Shown: positions 1-6,614 of the stretch, in pieces
Layout of the letters: the number at the start of each line of letters is the position of its first letter
Numbering within the stretch: the stretch's first letter is position 1
Assembly: GCA_036378155.1 (NCBI GenBank)
Contig: DASUXA010000048.1
Coordinates: 1-13,017 of the forward strand
Origin: DASUXA01 sp036378155
Lineage (GTDB): Bacteria > Actinomycetota > Actinomycetes > Mycobacteriales > Micromonosporaceae
Direction: 5' to 3'
Length of the DNA: 13,017 nt
Notes under the pieces: generated by a model
The model's input: only the letters and a program-made list of their open reading frames with translations
Told to the model about the DNA's origin: nothing
Database searches by the model: none
Translations under genes and position numbers: made by a program

Positions 1-26
1 GCCCGGCACGGCTTGCCGTGCCGGGC
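1..26 (-). terminator. hairpin terminator downstream of whiB
   Basis: A perfect inverted repeat begins at base 1: GCCCGGCACGG, a 4-nt loop CTTG, then CCGTGCCGGGC. It lies 24 nt past the whiB stop codon, where a transcription terminator is expected. There is no visible T-tract, which is common for actinomycete terminators. The window starts exactly at the hairpin, so the arms could extend further left. Confidence 0.6.
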
Positions 27-50
27 GGTCCGCTCGGGCGTCTCAGCTCG

Positions 51-308
51 TCACGCGGCTCGCCGCTTGAGCTTGCGTCGTTCGCGTTCCGAGAGTCCCC
101 CCCAGATCCCGAAACGCTCGTCGTGGTTGAGTGCGTACTCCAGGCAGTCCGCGCGCACCTCACAGCGGGTGCAGATGCGCTTGGCCTCCCGAGTCGAGCC
201 CCCCTTTTCCGGGAAGAACGCTTCCGGATCGGTTTGCGAGCACAATGCGCGCTCCCGCCATTCCGGAGCGTTACCCAGCAGGTCGGCCAGCGCGAGTCGG
301 CCGTCCAT
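51..308 (-). CDS. whiB: WhiB-family iron-sulfur transcriptional regulator
   Basis: This 85-residue protein is a WhiB-like [4Fe-4S] regulator. The four cluster-binding cysteines are C23, C46, C49 and C55 (C-x22-C-x2-C-x5-C). The family's GIWGG turn is at residues 67-71, followed by a basic C-terminal tail (ERERRKLKRRAA) used for DNA contact. Length and layout match the WhiB/WhiB2/WhmD subgroup, which works with the main sigma factor in sporulation septation or cell division (family knowledge). I chose the ATG at 308 because a perfect AAGGAGG lies 7 nt upstream. An in-frame ATG at 419 would add 37 residues without family similarity. Neighbouring fbi and manC genes match the usual context of this subgroup. 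Assignment to the subgroup is from length and context; membership of the family is certain. Confidence 0.93.
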   Translation of the reverse strand: MDGRLALADLLGNAPEWRERALCSQTDPEAFFPEKGGSTREAKRICTRCEVRADCLEYALNHDERFGIWGGLSERERRKLKRRAA

Positions 309-315
309 CAGCGTG

Positions 316-322
316 CCTCCTT
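316..322 (-). promoter_or_regulatory. ribosome binding site that fixes the whiB start
   Basis: On the minus strand AAGGAGG occupies 322-316, 7 nt before the ATG at 308. It is the best Shine-Dalgarno match in the window and decides the start at 308 over the upstream in-frame ATG at 419. Confidence 0.8.
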
Positions 323-328
323 CTTGCA

Positions 329-348
329 CGTCGGCGCGAGCGCCGACG
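329..348 (-). other. hairpin in the whiB leader next to the ribosome binding site
   Basis: An 8-bp perfect stem (CGTCGGCG and CGCCGACG) closes a 4-nt loop in the transcribed leader of whiB. It ends only 6 nt upstream of the AAGGAGG. Such a structure could affect translation or transcript stability. The stem is seen directly; a regulatory role is inference. Confidence 0.45.
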
Positions 349-429
349 CAACCCCCCACGCGGAAGGCGCATGTCCTTTCGTCCGATTGGCGGCGATTTG
401 TGTACCCCCGTTCGAACAACCCCTGTGAA

Positions 430-445
430 ATTACACGCGTGTAAT
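430..445. promoter_or_regulatory. 16-bp perfect palindrome, candidate operator over the whiB promoter
   Basis: ATTACACGCGTGTAAT is identical on both strands. It covers the candidate -10 and part of the spacer, so a dimeric protein bound here would block the promoter. Its half-sites TTACAC and GTGTAA fit the half-sites of the BldD box known from Streptomyces, where whiB is a BldD target, but here they are separated by 2 bp rather than 1. The palindrome is certain; the bound protein is unknown. Confidence 0.5.
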
Positions 446-459
446 GCGTGACTCGTCAA
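430..459 (-). promoter_or_regulatory. candidate main-sigma promoter of whiB
   Basis: Reading the minus strand, TTGACG at 459-454 (five of six -35 consensus bases) and TGTAAT at 435-430 (five of six -10 consensus bases) are separated by 18 nt. Transcription would start near 423, giving a leader of about 115 nt before the ATG at 308. This is the best consensus-like promoter I found in the window. Confidence 0.6.
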
Positions 460-697
460 GCGGAACCTGATAAATAGCGCCGGTCTACGGACCGGTTGTC
501 CGTCGCCTCGGTACATCGACGGCGACGCTTCCCTATCGATCGAGGCGCCGTTCGGGTAACGCATTGCCCGGCGCGTCGCGGCGGCAAACTTCGCGCCGCG
601 CACAACGCGTACGAGACGCCTTACAGGGAACAGCCGGCACCGTGGAGCAGGGTCGCCCCAGCAGGGTCGGTACCGCGCGGGATACCTGTCGCGACAG
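460..697. other. non-coding gap between fbiC and the whiB promoter
   Basis: I see no credible gene here: open frames lack family similarity and mostly overlap fbiC in antisense. The gap holds a hairpin at 577-600 (listed separately) and a 12-bp palindrome CTGTCGCGACAG at 686-697, directly after the fbiC stop. No tRNA or small-RNA structure is apparent. Confidence 0.5.
577..600 (-). terminator. possible terminator downstream of fbiC
   Basis: A 7-bp all-GC stem (CGCGGCG at 577-583 and CGCCGCG at 594-600) encloses a 10-nt loop, about 100 nt past the fbiC stop. There is no T-tract. It could end the fbiC transcript before whiB, but the distance makes this uncertain. Confidence 0.3.
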
Positions 698-3256
698 TCA
701 GCCGTACGTGGTGCGTCGCTCGCGGGCGGGGCGACCCGCCGCCGCCGCGATCGCCTCGAGCTGGGCGACGGTACGGGCGGAGCCGTGCTCCGACCCCGCC
801 ATCCGGGAAATCGTCTCCTCCATCAGGGTCCCGCCCAGGTCGTTCGCACCGCCCCGCAGCATGGTGACGGTGCCCTCGTCGCCGAGCTTCACCCAGGAAC
901 ACTGGATGTTGGCGATCCGCCCGTGCAGCAGCACCCGAGCCATCGCGTGCACCGCCCGGTTCTCCCGCCGGGTCGGTCCCGGTCGGGCGATCCCGGCCAG
1001 GTAGATCGGGGCGCTGTGGTGAACGAACGGCAGCGCCACGAACTCGGTGAACCCGCCGGTACGGTCCTGGATGCCGGCGAGCACCCGGAAGTGCGTCAGC
1101 CACTGCCGGGGATGGTCGACATGCCCGTACATCATCGTCGAGCTCGACCTGATGCCCAGCTCGTGCGCCGTGGTGACGACGTCGACCCAGGTCGCGGCGG
1201 GCAGCTTGCCCTTCGTCAGTACCCACCGCACGTCGTCGTCGAGGATCTCGGCGGCGGTGCCCGGAATCGTGTCCAGCCCCGCGTCGCGCAACTCGGACAG
1301 CCACTCGCGCACCGGTACCCCCGCCCGCGCCGCCCCGCTGACGATCTCCATCGGCGAGAACGCGTGCACGTGCAGGTGCGGCACCCGTCGCTTGATCGCG
1401 CGGACCAGCTCGGCGTACCCGCCCGGCGGCATCGACGGGTCGATGCCGCCCTGCATGCACACCTCGGTCGCGCCCGCCCGCCAGGCTTCCTCGGCGCGAT
1501 CGGCGACCTGCTCGACGGACAGGCGGTACGCGTCGGCGTCCCGCTCCCGCTGCGCGAACGCGCAGAACCGGCACCCCACGTAGCAGACGTTGGTGAAGTT
1601 GATGTTGCGGTTCACCACGTACGTGACGTCCTCGCCGACCGCGTCGCGGCGCAGATCGTCGGCGATGCGCGCGAGTTCGTCCAAGGCCGCGCCGTCGCAT
1701 TCGAACAGCGCGAGCGCGGCGGCTTCGTGCTCCGGGCGCAGCAGCGCGCCCGGATCGCTGGCAGCCAGCGCCAGCCCAGCCTTGACCTCGGCGCCCAGTA
1801 CCTCGCCCGGACCGGACCCGATGCGCGCGGCACCCGCCCCGCCGGCCACGCGGTCCGGGCTCGACGTGCGGGCGGCGTGCGCCGCGACCTGCGCCCAGTC
1901 GCCGTACACCGAATCGAAGTCACCCCGCCGGTCGGCGGAGCGCCCCGTGTCGTCGATCGCCGCGTGCAGGTCGGTGCGCCCGGCGGCGACCAGCCCGCCG
2001 TCCGGCTCCTGCCAGGGCAGCCCGGTCGGCGCGGCGTCCTCCACCGCCAGTCCGGTCTCCGGGTCGGCGAGGGCGGCGACGTGTCGGGCGATCCGCGGGT
2101 CGATCCACGGCACGCCCCGCCGCACGTACTCCGGATAGGCGGTGAGCCGCTCGCGCAGCGTGAACCCGGCGTCCGCGCTGCGCCGGGCCAACTCCTCGAT
2201 CGCCGGCCAGGGGCGCTCCGGATTCACATGGTCGGCGGTGACCGGTGAGACACCGCCCCAGTCGTCGATCCCGGCACTGAGCAGCAGTCCATATTCCTCG
2301 CCGATCAGGTTGGGCGGAGCTTGGATGCGCGCCCGTGGACCGAGCACCAGGCGCGCCACCGCGACCGTGGCGGCGAGGTCCGCCAACTCCGCGTCCGGCA
2401 TCGCCCGCATCGCGGTGTCCGGCTTGGCGCGGAAGTTCTGCACGATGACTTCCTGGATGTGCCCGTACTCCCGGGCGATCCGGCGGATCTCGAACAGCGA
2501 CTCGGCGCGTTCCGCGCGCGTCTCGCCGATGCCGATCAGGATGCCGGTGGTGAACGGTACCCCGACCCGCCCGGCGTCCTCGAGCACCCGCAGCCGTACC
2601 GCCGGATCCTTGTCGGGCGACCCGTAGTGCGGCCCGCCCGGCTGCTCGTACAGCCGCGTGGCCGTGGTCTCCAGCATCATGCCCATGCTCGGCGCGACCG
2701 GCTTGAGCCGGTGCAGTTCCGCCCAGCTGAGCACACCCGGATTCAGGTGCGGCAACAGCCCGGTTTCTTCGAGTACCGCCACCGCGCAGGCGCGCAGATA
2801 GTCCAGCGTGGAGTCGTACCCGCGCTCGTCGAGCCACTGCCGCGCCACGGGCCACCGGTCCTCCGGTCGGTCGCCCAGGGTGAACAGCGCCTCCTTGCAG
2901 CCCTGCGCGGCACCGGCGCGGGCGATCGCGAGCACCTCGTCGCGGTCCAGGTACGGCGCCGGCAGCCGGCGCGGGACCGTCGCGAAGGTGCAGTAGTGGC
3001 AGCGGTCCCGGCACAACCGGGTGAGCGGGATGAAGACCTTCTTCGAATACGTCACGACACCCGGGCGACCGGCGTCGACCAGACCCGCGTCGCGCACCGC
3101 CGCCGCGGCGGCGAGCAGTTCCGCGAGGTCGTCGCCGCGCGCCGCGAGCAGCGTGGCAGCCTCGTCGACGTCGAGGCTGCGGGCGTCCACCGCGCGGCGC
3201 AGCGCGCGCCGCAAGCTCGACGCCGTCGGTGCGTTCTCAACCGGTACCGCGACCAC
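698..3256 (-). CDS. fbiC: FO synthase (CofG-CofH fusion), coenzyme F420 biosynthesis
   Basis: This 852-residue bifunctional radical-SAM enzyme makes FO (7,8-didemethyl-8-hydroxy-5-deazariboflavin) from tyrosine and 5-amino-6-ribitylaminouracil. The N-terminal CofG half carries its radical-SAM cluster motif at C82-x3-C86-x2-C89 (LCRDRCHYC), followed by KEALFTLGDRPE, PSMGMMLET and a DDWGGVSP segment. The CofH half carries the second motif at C558-x3-C562-x2-C565 (CYVGCRFC), followed by EVCMQGGIDP, HVHAFSPMEI and RSSSTMMYGHVD. Length is close to mycobacterial FbiC (about 856 residues), and the ends align without gaps by eye. The start is a GTG with a weak ribosome binding site; little room remains for another start before the CofG core. 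A membrane protein gene lies 39 nt upstream on the same strand, so co-transcription is likely. fbiA and fbiB are nearby on the other strand. Confidence 0.97.
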   Translation of the reverse strand: MVAVPVENAPTASSLRRALRRAVDARSLDVDEAATLLAARGDDLAELLAAAAAVRDAGLVDAGRPGVVTYSKKVFIPLTRLCRDRCHYCTFATVPRRLPAPYLDRDEVLAIARAGAAQGCKEALFTLGDRPEDRWPVARQWLDERGYDSTLDYLRACAVAVLEETGLLPHLNPGVLSWAELHRLKPVAPSMGMMLETTATRLYEQPGGPHYGSPDKDPAVRLRVLEDAGRVGVPFTTGILIGIGETRAERAESLFEIRRIAREYGHIQEVIVQNFRAKPDTAMRAMPDAELADLAATVAVARLVLGPRARIQAPPNLIGEEYGLLLSAGIDDWGGVSPVTADHVNPERPWPAIEELARRSADAGFTLRERLTAYPEYVRRGVPWIDPRIARHVAALADPETGLAVEDAAPTGLPWQEPDGGLVAAGRTDLHAAIDDTGRSADRRGDFDSVYGDWAQVAAHAARTSSPDRVAGGAGAARIGSGPGEVLGAEVKAGLALAASDPGALLRPEHEAAALALFECDGAALDELARIADDLRRDAVGEDVTYVVNRNINFTNVCYVGCRFCAFAQRERDADAYRLSVEQVADRAEEAWRAGATEVCMQGGIDPSMPPGGYAELVRAIKRRVPHLHVHAFSPMEIVSGAARAGVPVREWLSELRDAGLDTIPGTAAEILDDDVRWVLTKGKLPAATWVDVVTTAHELGIRSSSTMMYGHVDHPRQWLTHFRVLAGIQDRTGGFTEFVALPFVHHSAPIYLAGIARPGPTRRENRAVHAMARVLLHGRIANIQCSWVKLGDEGTVTMLRGGANDLGGTLMEETISRMAGSEHGSARTVAQLEAIAAAAGRPARERRTTYG

Positions 3257-3295
3257 TCGTGCAGCCTAGGCCGTGCCGGTGATGATCCGGTCGAG

Positions 3296-4249
3296 TCACT
3301 GGTGCTCGGGGCCGCCGAACTGGGTCGGCGGCTGCTGCGGGCTCGGCGGCTGCTGGGTCGGCGGCTGCTGCTGCGTCGGCTGCTGCTGCTGCACTGGCGG
3401 GGCGTACGGGTTCGGCTGCGGGTACCAGGCGGGCGGCTGCGCCGTGCCGGGGCCGTACTGACCGGGGCCGTACTGACCGGGACCGGGGTACGGGTGACCG
3501 GGCGCGGGCGGCTGGGGGTAACCGCTCGGCTGCGGGTACTGCGGATAGCCGTACGGCTGCCCGAGGTACGGCGGCAGCGGCGCGGGCTTCGGCGCGGCGA
3601 ACAGCGCCTGGTACACCCGGACGACGACGAACGCGGCGACCGCGAACACGGTGCCCATGGCGACCCTGGCGATCAGCGTCTCGAACCCGTCCCAGACGCC
3701 GGCGAGGCTGTCGACGCTGCCGGTGGACACCTGATGGACGAACCCGGTGAGCAGGCAGATCACTCCGAACAGCGCGCTGACCGCGTACTCGATCAGCGCC
3801 GCCGTGGTGATCTGGCGAGCCTGCCGGTACATCGGGCGGGCGTGCGTGGCGAGCAGGACCGCCAGCAGCGGCGCGGCGATCGCCAGCACACCGACGAACC
3901 GCTCGAACAGAGCGTCGGCACGCCCCGCGAAGTCGTCGCTGAACACGGCGGTGACCAGGTCGACGACGCCCAGCAGGAGCAGCACCGCGTTGGCGGCGGC
4001 GAGGACCAGCGCGGCGAGACCGCGAAGCGGCGCGGTGACCTCGGCGGCGGTACGACCGTCGCCGCCCGGCACGGACGTGGTCACGAACGGCGCGGCGGAA
4101 CCGGGTCCGGCAGCCGTCGGCGCGCCGGACGCGGGCGCCTGTGGTCCGGCGGGACCGGCATCGACCGGCGACGACGCGAACTCCGGCGTACCGGGACCGG
4201 CGGGCGGCTGGCTGGACGGGGCGGGCGGCTCTCCGGGCGGGTACGTCAC
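3296..4249 (-). CDS. proline-rich protein with four membrane segments, function unknown
   Basis: I do not recognise the family of this 317-residue protein. Residues 1-75 are disordered and rich in Pro, Ala and Gly. Four hydrophobic segments follow at about 77-103, 116-134, 148-171 and 192-213. The tail from 219 is rich in Pro, Gln, Tyr and Gly, with GQYGPGQYGPG and runs of Gln-Pro near the end. This resembles actinobacterial membrane proteins with low-complexity cytoplasmic ends. The start is a GTG preceded by a purine-rich AAGGGGAAG at 4260-4252. The gene is 39 nt upstream of fbiC and divergent from fbiA, so it sits in the middle of the F420 locus. Whether it has anything to do with F420 cannot be told from sequence. 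The reading frame itself is well supported by hydrophobic pattern and codon bias. Confidence 0.8.
   Translation of the reverse strand: MTYPPGEPPAPSSQPPAGPGTPEFASSPVDAGPAGPQAPASGAPTAAGPGSAAPFVTTSVPGGDGRTAAEVTAPLRGLAALVLAAANAVLLLLGVVDLVTAVFSDDFAGRADALFERFVGVLAIAAPLLAVLLATHARPMYRQARQITTAALIEYAVSALFGVICLLTGFVHQVSTGSVDSLAGVWDGFETLIARVAMGTVFAVAAFVVVRVYQALFAAPKPAPLPPYLGQPYGYPQYPQPSGYPQPPAPGHPYPGPGQYGPGQYGPGTAQPPAWYPQPNPYAPPVQQQQPTQQQPPTQQPPSPQQPPTQFGGPEHQ
3449..3478 (-). repeat. two tandem 15-bp repeats inside the membrane protein gene
   Basis: The 15-mer GGGGCCGTACTGACC occurs twice in a row. Because 15 is a multiple of three it stays in frame and encodes GQYGP twice in the C-terminal tail. Copy number could vary without breaking the gene. 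Confidence 0.7.
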
Positions 4250-4301
4250 AGCTTCCCCTTCACGGTCACGTCACGGTCGCCGGTAGCGTAGCCGTCCCGG
4301 T

Positions 4302-4407
4302 GCGGCGACGACGCCCCTGCCGTGCCCCGCGCGGCGACGACGCCCCTGCCGTGCCCCGCGCGGCGACGAAGCCCCCGTGCCGCGCGGCGACGAAGCCCCG
4401 GCGTGCC
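4302..4407. repeat. tandem GC-rich repeats in the divergent region before fbiA
   Basis: Four units begin with GCGGCGACGA. Two identical 29-bp units lie at 4302-4330 and 4331-4359, and two related 24-bp units at 4360-4383 and 4384-4407. A 29-bp period is not a multiple of three, so the array is most likely non-coding. It fills half of the 204-nt gap between two divergent starts (4249 and 4454), where promoters for both must lie. A TACGCT at 4290-4285 on the minus strand could be a -10 for the membrane protein gene, but no -35 is convincing. Confidence 0.75.
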
Positions 4408-4453
4408 TCACCTCACCGGCGGACCGGATGGTGGATGGGCGAGGATAGGGCGC

Positions 4454-5410
4454 ATGCGCGTGGTGGTCCTCGCCGGTGGCATCGGCGGAGCCCGGTTCCT
4501 GCTCGGTGTCCGTGCCCTGGCGAACAGGTCCGATGCCGAGGTGACCGCGGTGGTCAACGTCGGCGACGACGTCACCCTGCACGGATTGCGGGTCTGCCCG
4601 GACCTCGACTCCGTGATGTACACGCTGGGCGGCGGAGCCGACGCCGAGCGCGGCTGGGGTCGCGCCGGCGAGACCTGGCATGTGCGCGAGGAGCTGTCCG
4701 CGTACGGCGCGGAGCCGACCTGGTTCGGGCTGGGCGACCGGGACATCGCCACCCATCTGGTACGCACCCGGATGCTCGACGCCGGATATCCGCTGTCGCA
4801 GGTCACCGAGGCGCTGTGCGCGCGCTGGCAGCCCGGGGTACGCCTGCTGCCCGCGACCGACGACCGGGTCGAGACGCACGTGGTCGTGGACGACGGCACC
4901 GAGCGGCGGGCAATCCACTTCCAGGAGTGGTGGGTCCGTTACCACGCGGAACTGCCCGCGCGCCGGTTCGTATTCGTCGGCGCGGAATCGGCGAAGCCCG
5001 CCGCCGGGGTACTGGACGCCCTAGCCGCCGCCGACCTCGTGCTGATCGCGCCGAGCAACCCGGTCGTGTCGATCGCGCCGATCCTGGCGGTACCCGGGCT
5101 GCGCGACGCGCTGGTCGCCGGGTCCGCCCCGGTCGTCGGAGTGTCGCCGATCATCGGCGGCGCGCCGGTGCGCGGCATGGCGGACAAGTGCCTGTCCACT
5201 GTCGACGTACCGGTGACGGCGGCGGGTGTGGGCGGACTGTACGGCGCGCGATCCGCCGGCGGGGTGCTGGACGGCTGGCTGGTCGACGACGCGGACGCGG
5301 GTACCGATGTGCCCGGCGTGACCGTCCGCGCATGTCCACTGTGGATGACGGACGAGGCAGCGACCAGCGAGATCGTGGCGCGGGCAGTCGAGTTGGCGGG
5401 AGTCGGGTAA
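4454..5410 (+). CDS. fbiA: 2-phospho-L-lactate / phosphoenolpyruvyl transferase of F420 biosynthesis
   Basis: This 318-residue enzyme (CofD family) transfers the phosphoenolpyruvyl or phospholactyl group from its GDP-activated donor to FO, giving dehydro-F420-0 or F420-0. Family motifs are clear: the nucleotide-binding N-terminus VVVLAGGIGGARFLLG, then NVGDDVTLHGLRVCPDLDS, APSNPVVSIAPIL, and GVSPIIGGAPVRGMADKCL. Length fits the family (about 310-330). I chose ATG 4454 because the homology starts there and GAGGA lies 8 nt upstream at 4441-4445. An in-frame extension to 4322 would run through the tandem repeats. The gene overlaps fbiB by one base (TAATG), so the two are translationally coupled. 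The donor-forming guanylyltransferase FbiD/CofC is not present in the window. Confidence 0.96.
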   Translation: MRVVVLAGGIGGARFLLGVRALANRSDAEVTAVVNVGDDVTLHGLRVCPDLDSVMYTLGGGADAERGWGRAGETWHVREELSAYGAEPTWFGLGDRDIATHLVRTRMLDAGYPLSQVTEALCARWQPGVRLLPATDDRVETHVVVDDGTERRAIHFQEWWVRYHAELPARRFVFVGAESAKPAAGVLDALAAADLVLIAPSNPVVSIAPILAVPGLRDALVAGSAPVVGVSPIIGGAPVRGMADKCLSTVDVPVTAAGVGGLYGARSAGGVLDGWLVDDADAGTDVPGVTVRACPLWMTDEAATSEIVARAVELAGVG

Positions 5411-6561
5411 TGGGTCGACTGGAGATCCTGCCGGTCACCGGGATCGGCGACGTCACACCCGGTACCGACCTGGCCGAGGTGATCACAGCCGCGGCGCCGT
5501 GGCTCGCCGACGGCGACGTCCTCGTGGTCACCAGCAAGATCGTCTCGAAGGCGGAGGGGCGGCTGGTCGAGGTACCGCCGGACGGCCCGGAGCGGGACGC
5601 GGCGCGCGACGCCCTGCTGACCGCCGAGACGGCGCGCGTGGTCGCCCGGCGCGGGAAGACGCGGATCGTACAGACCCATCACGGGCTGGTGATGGCGTCG
5701 GCGGGGATCGACGCGTCGAACGTCGACCATGATCACCTGGTACTGCTGCCGGTCGACCCGGACGACTCGGCGCGGCGACTGCGCGCCGCGCTGCGCGACC
5801 GGTACCGGCTGGACGTCGCCGTGGTGATCACCGACACCATGGGGCGACCGTGGCGGATCGGGCTGACCGACGTCGCGATCGGTGTGGCGGGACTGGAGCC
5901 GATGCGCGACTACCGGGGCGAAACAGATGCGTACGGCAACGAACTGCACATCACGCAGACCGCCGTGGTCGACGAACTGGCTGCCGCGGCAGAACTGGTC
6001 AAGGGCAAGTACGACCAGGTACCGGTGGCGGTGGTGCGCGGTCTGGGCGTGACCGGGCAGCCGGACGGTCCGGGCGCGGCGGCGCTGGTACGCGGTGCCG
6101 ACCAGGACCTGTTCTCGCTGGGTACCGCCGAGGCGACCGCGCTCGGCAGGCGCGAGGCGGCACTACTGGAGACGGTGGACCGGTTCGGTACCGAGCCGGT
6201 GCCGTCCGGCGCGGTCGCCCGCGCCGTCGCGGGCGTGGCGGGCGTGCTCGCCTCGGGTACCCGGTTGCTGCCCGTCGCCGACCCGGTGGTCCGGGACAAG
6301 CTCGCCGCCCTGGTCCCCCGCGTCCCGGCGGGTACCCAGGACGTCGTGCTCTGCCTCGCCGACCCGGCGACCGGCGCCGCGACGGTCGGGCTGCTCACCC
6401 TCGGTACCGAGATCCACCGGCTGCGCTGCGCGCTCGCCGCGGAGGGGCTCGCCTCGGTGTGGGTGCCGGTCGACCGGTCGATGATCGGCGAAGTGGTGCC
6501 GCTGCCCGCCGAGGCGGTGCCGGTGGCGCTGGTCGCGGTCGGTACCGCCGACCTGAGCTGA
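5410..6561 (+). CDS. fbiB: F420-0:gamma-glutamyl ligase with a shortened reductase-like domain
   Basis: Residues 1-245 of this 383-residue protein are a CofE-type ligase that adds gamma-linked glutamates to F420-0 using GTP. Recognisable segments are DVLVVTSKIVSKAEGR (36-51), HGLVMASAGIDASNV (91-105), TDTMGRPWRIGLTDVAIGVAG (141-161) and DLFSLGTAEA (233-242). In mycobacterial FbiB (about 448 residues) a nitroreductase-fold domain follows and reduces dehydro-F420-0 with FMNH2. Here only about 135 residues follow. They keep the end of that domain in outline (GLASVWVP near 346-353, ALVAVGTAD at the end), but I do not see the arginine-rich RRS-RRF opening that binds the FMN phosphate, nor much of the middle. 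The reductase function is therefore doubtful. The start overlaps the fbiA stop by one base. The ligase assignment is secure; the state of the second domain is inferred from comparison by memory. Confidence 0.95.
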   Translation: MGRLEILPVTGIGDVTPGTDLAEVITAAAPWLADGDVLVVTSKIVSKAEGRLVEVPPDGPERDAARDALLTAETARVVARRGKTRIVQTHHGLVMASAGIDASNVDHDHLVLLPVDPDDSARRLRAALRDRYRLDVAVVITDTMGRPWRIGLTDVAIGVAGLEPMRDYRGETDAYGNELHITQTAVVDELAAAAELVKGKYDQVPVAVVRGLGVTGQPDGPGAAALVRGADQDLFSLGTAEATALGRREAALLETVDRFGTEPVPSGAVARAVAGVAGVLASGTRLLPVADPVVRDKLAALVPRVPAGTQDVVLCLADPATGAATVGLLTLGTEIHRLRCALAAEGLASVWVPVDRSMIGEVVPLPAEAVPVALVAVGTADLS

Positions 6562-6566
6562 CCAGC

Positions 6567-6614
6567 CGCCTGATCAACCTCCTGATCAACCCCCTGATCA
6601 ACCGCCTGATCAAC
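6567..6614. repeat. four tandem 12-bp repeats centred on TGATCA
   Basis: Four units of the form CNCCTGATCAAC follow one another at 6567-6578, 6579-6590, 6591-6602 and 6603-6614. They differ only at the second base. Each contains the palindrome TGATCA, spaced 12 bp apart. The array starts 5 nt after the fbiB stop, and its last unit contains the stop codon of the convergent regulator gene. It could be a slippage-prone repeat, a protein-binding array or part of a terminator; nothing in the sequence decides. Confidence 0.85.

Noticed and set aside
309..419. 37-residue N-terminal extension of WhiB
   Set aside because: A perfect Shine-Dalgarno sits at the internal ATG 308 and the extension covers a leader hairpin without family similarity.
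2321..4291. 656-codon open frame on the plus strand opposite fbiC and the membrane protein gene
   Set aside because: It is arginine-rich antisense of two well-supported genes, with no family similarity; long open shadows are normal at this GC content.
4302..4407. CRISPR array
   Set aside because: The units are directly adjacent without unique spacers and there are no cas genes.
4322..4453. 44-residue N-terminal extension of FbiA
   Set aside because: It runs through the tandem repeats, has no ribosome binding site, and the family's conserved N-terminus starts at 4454.
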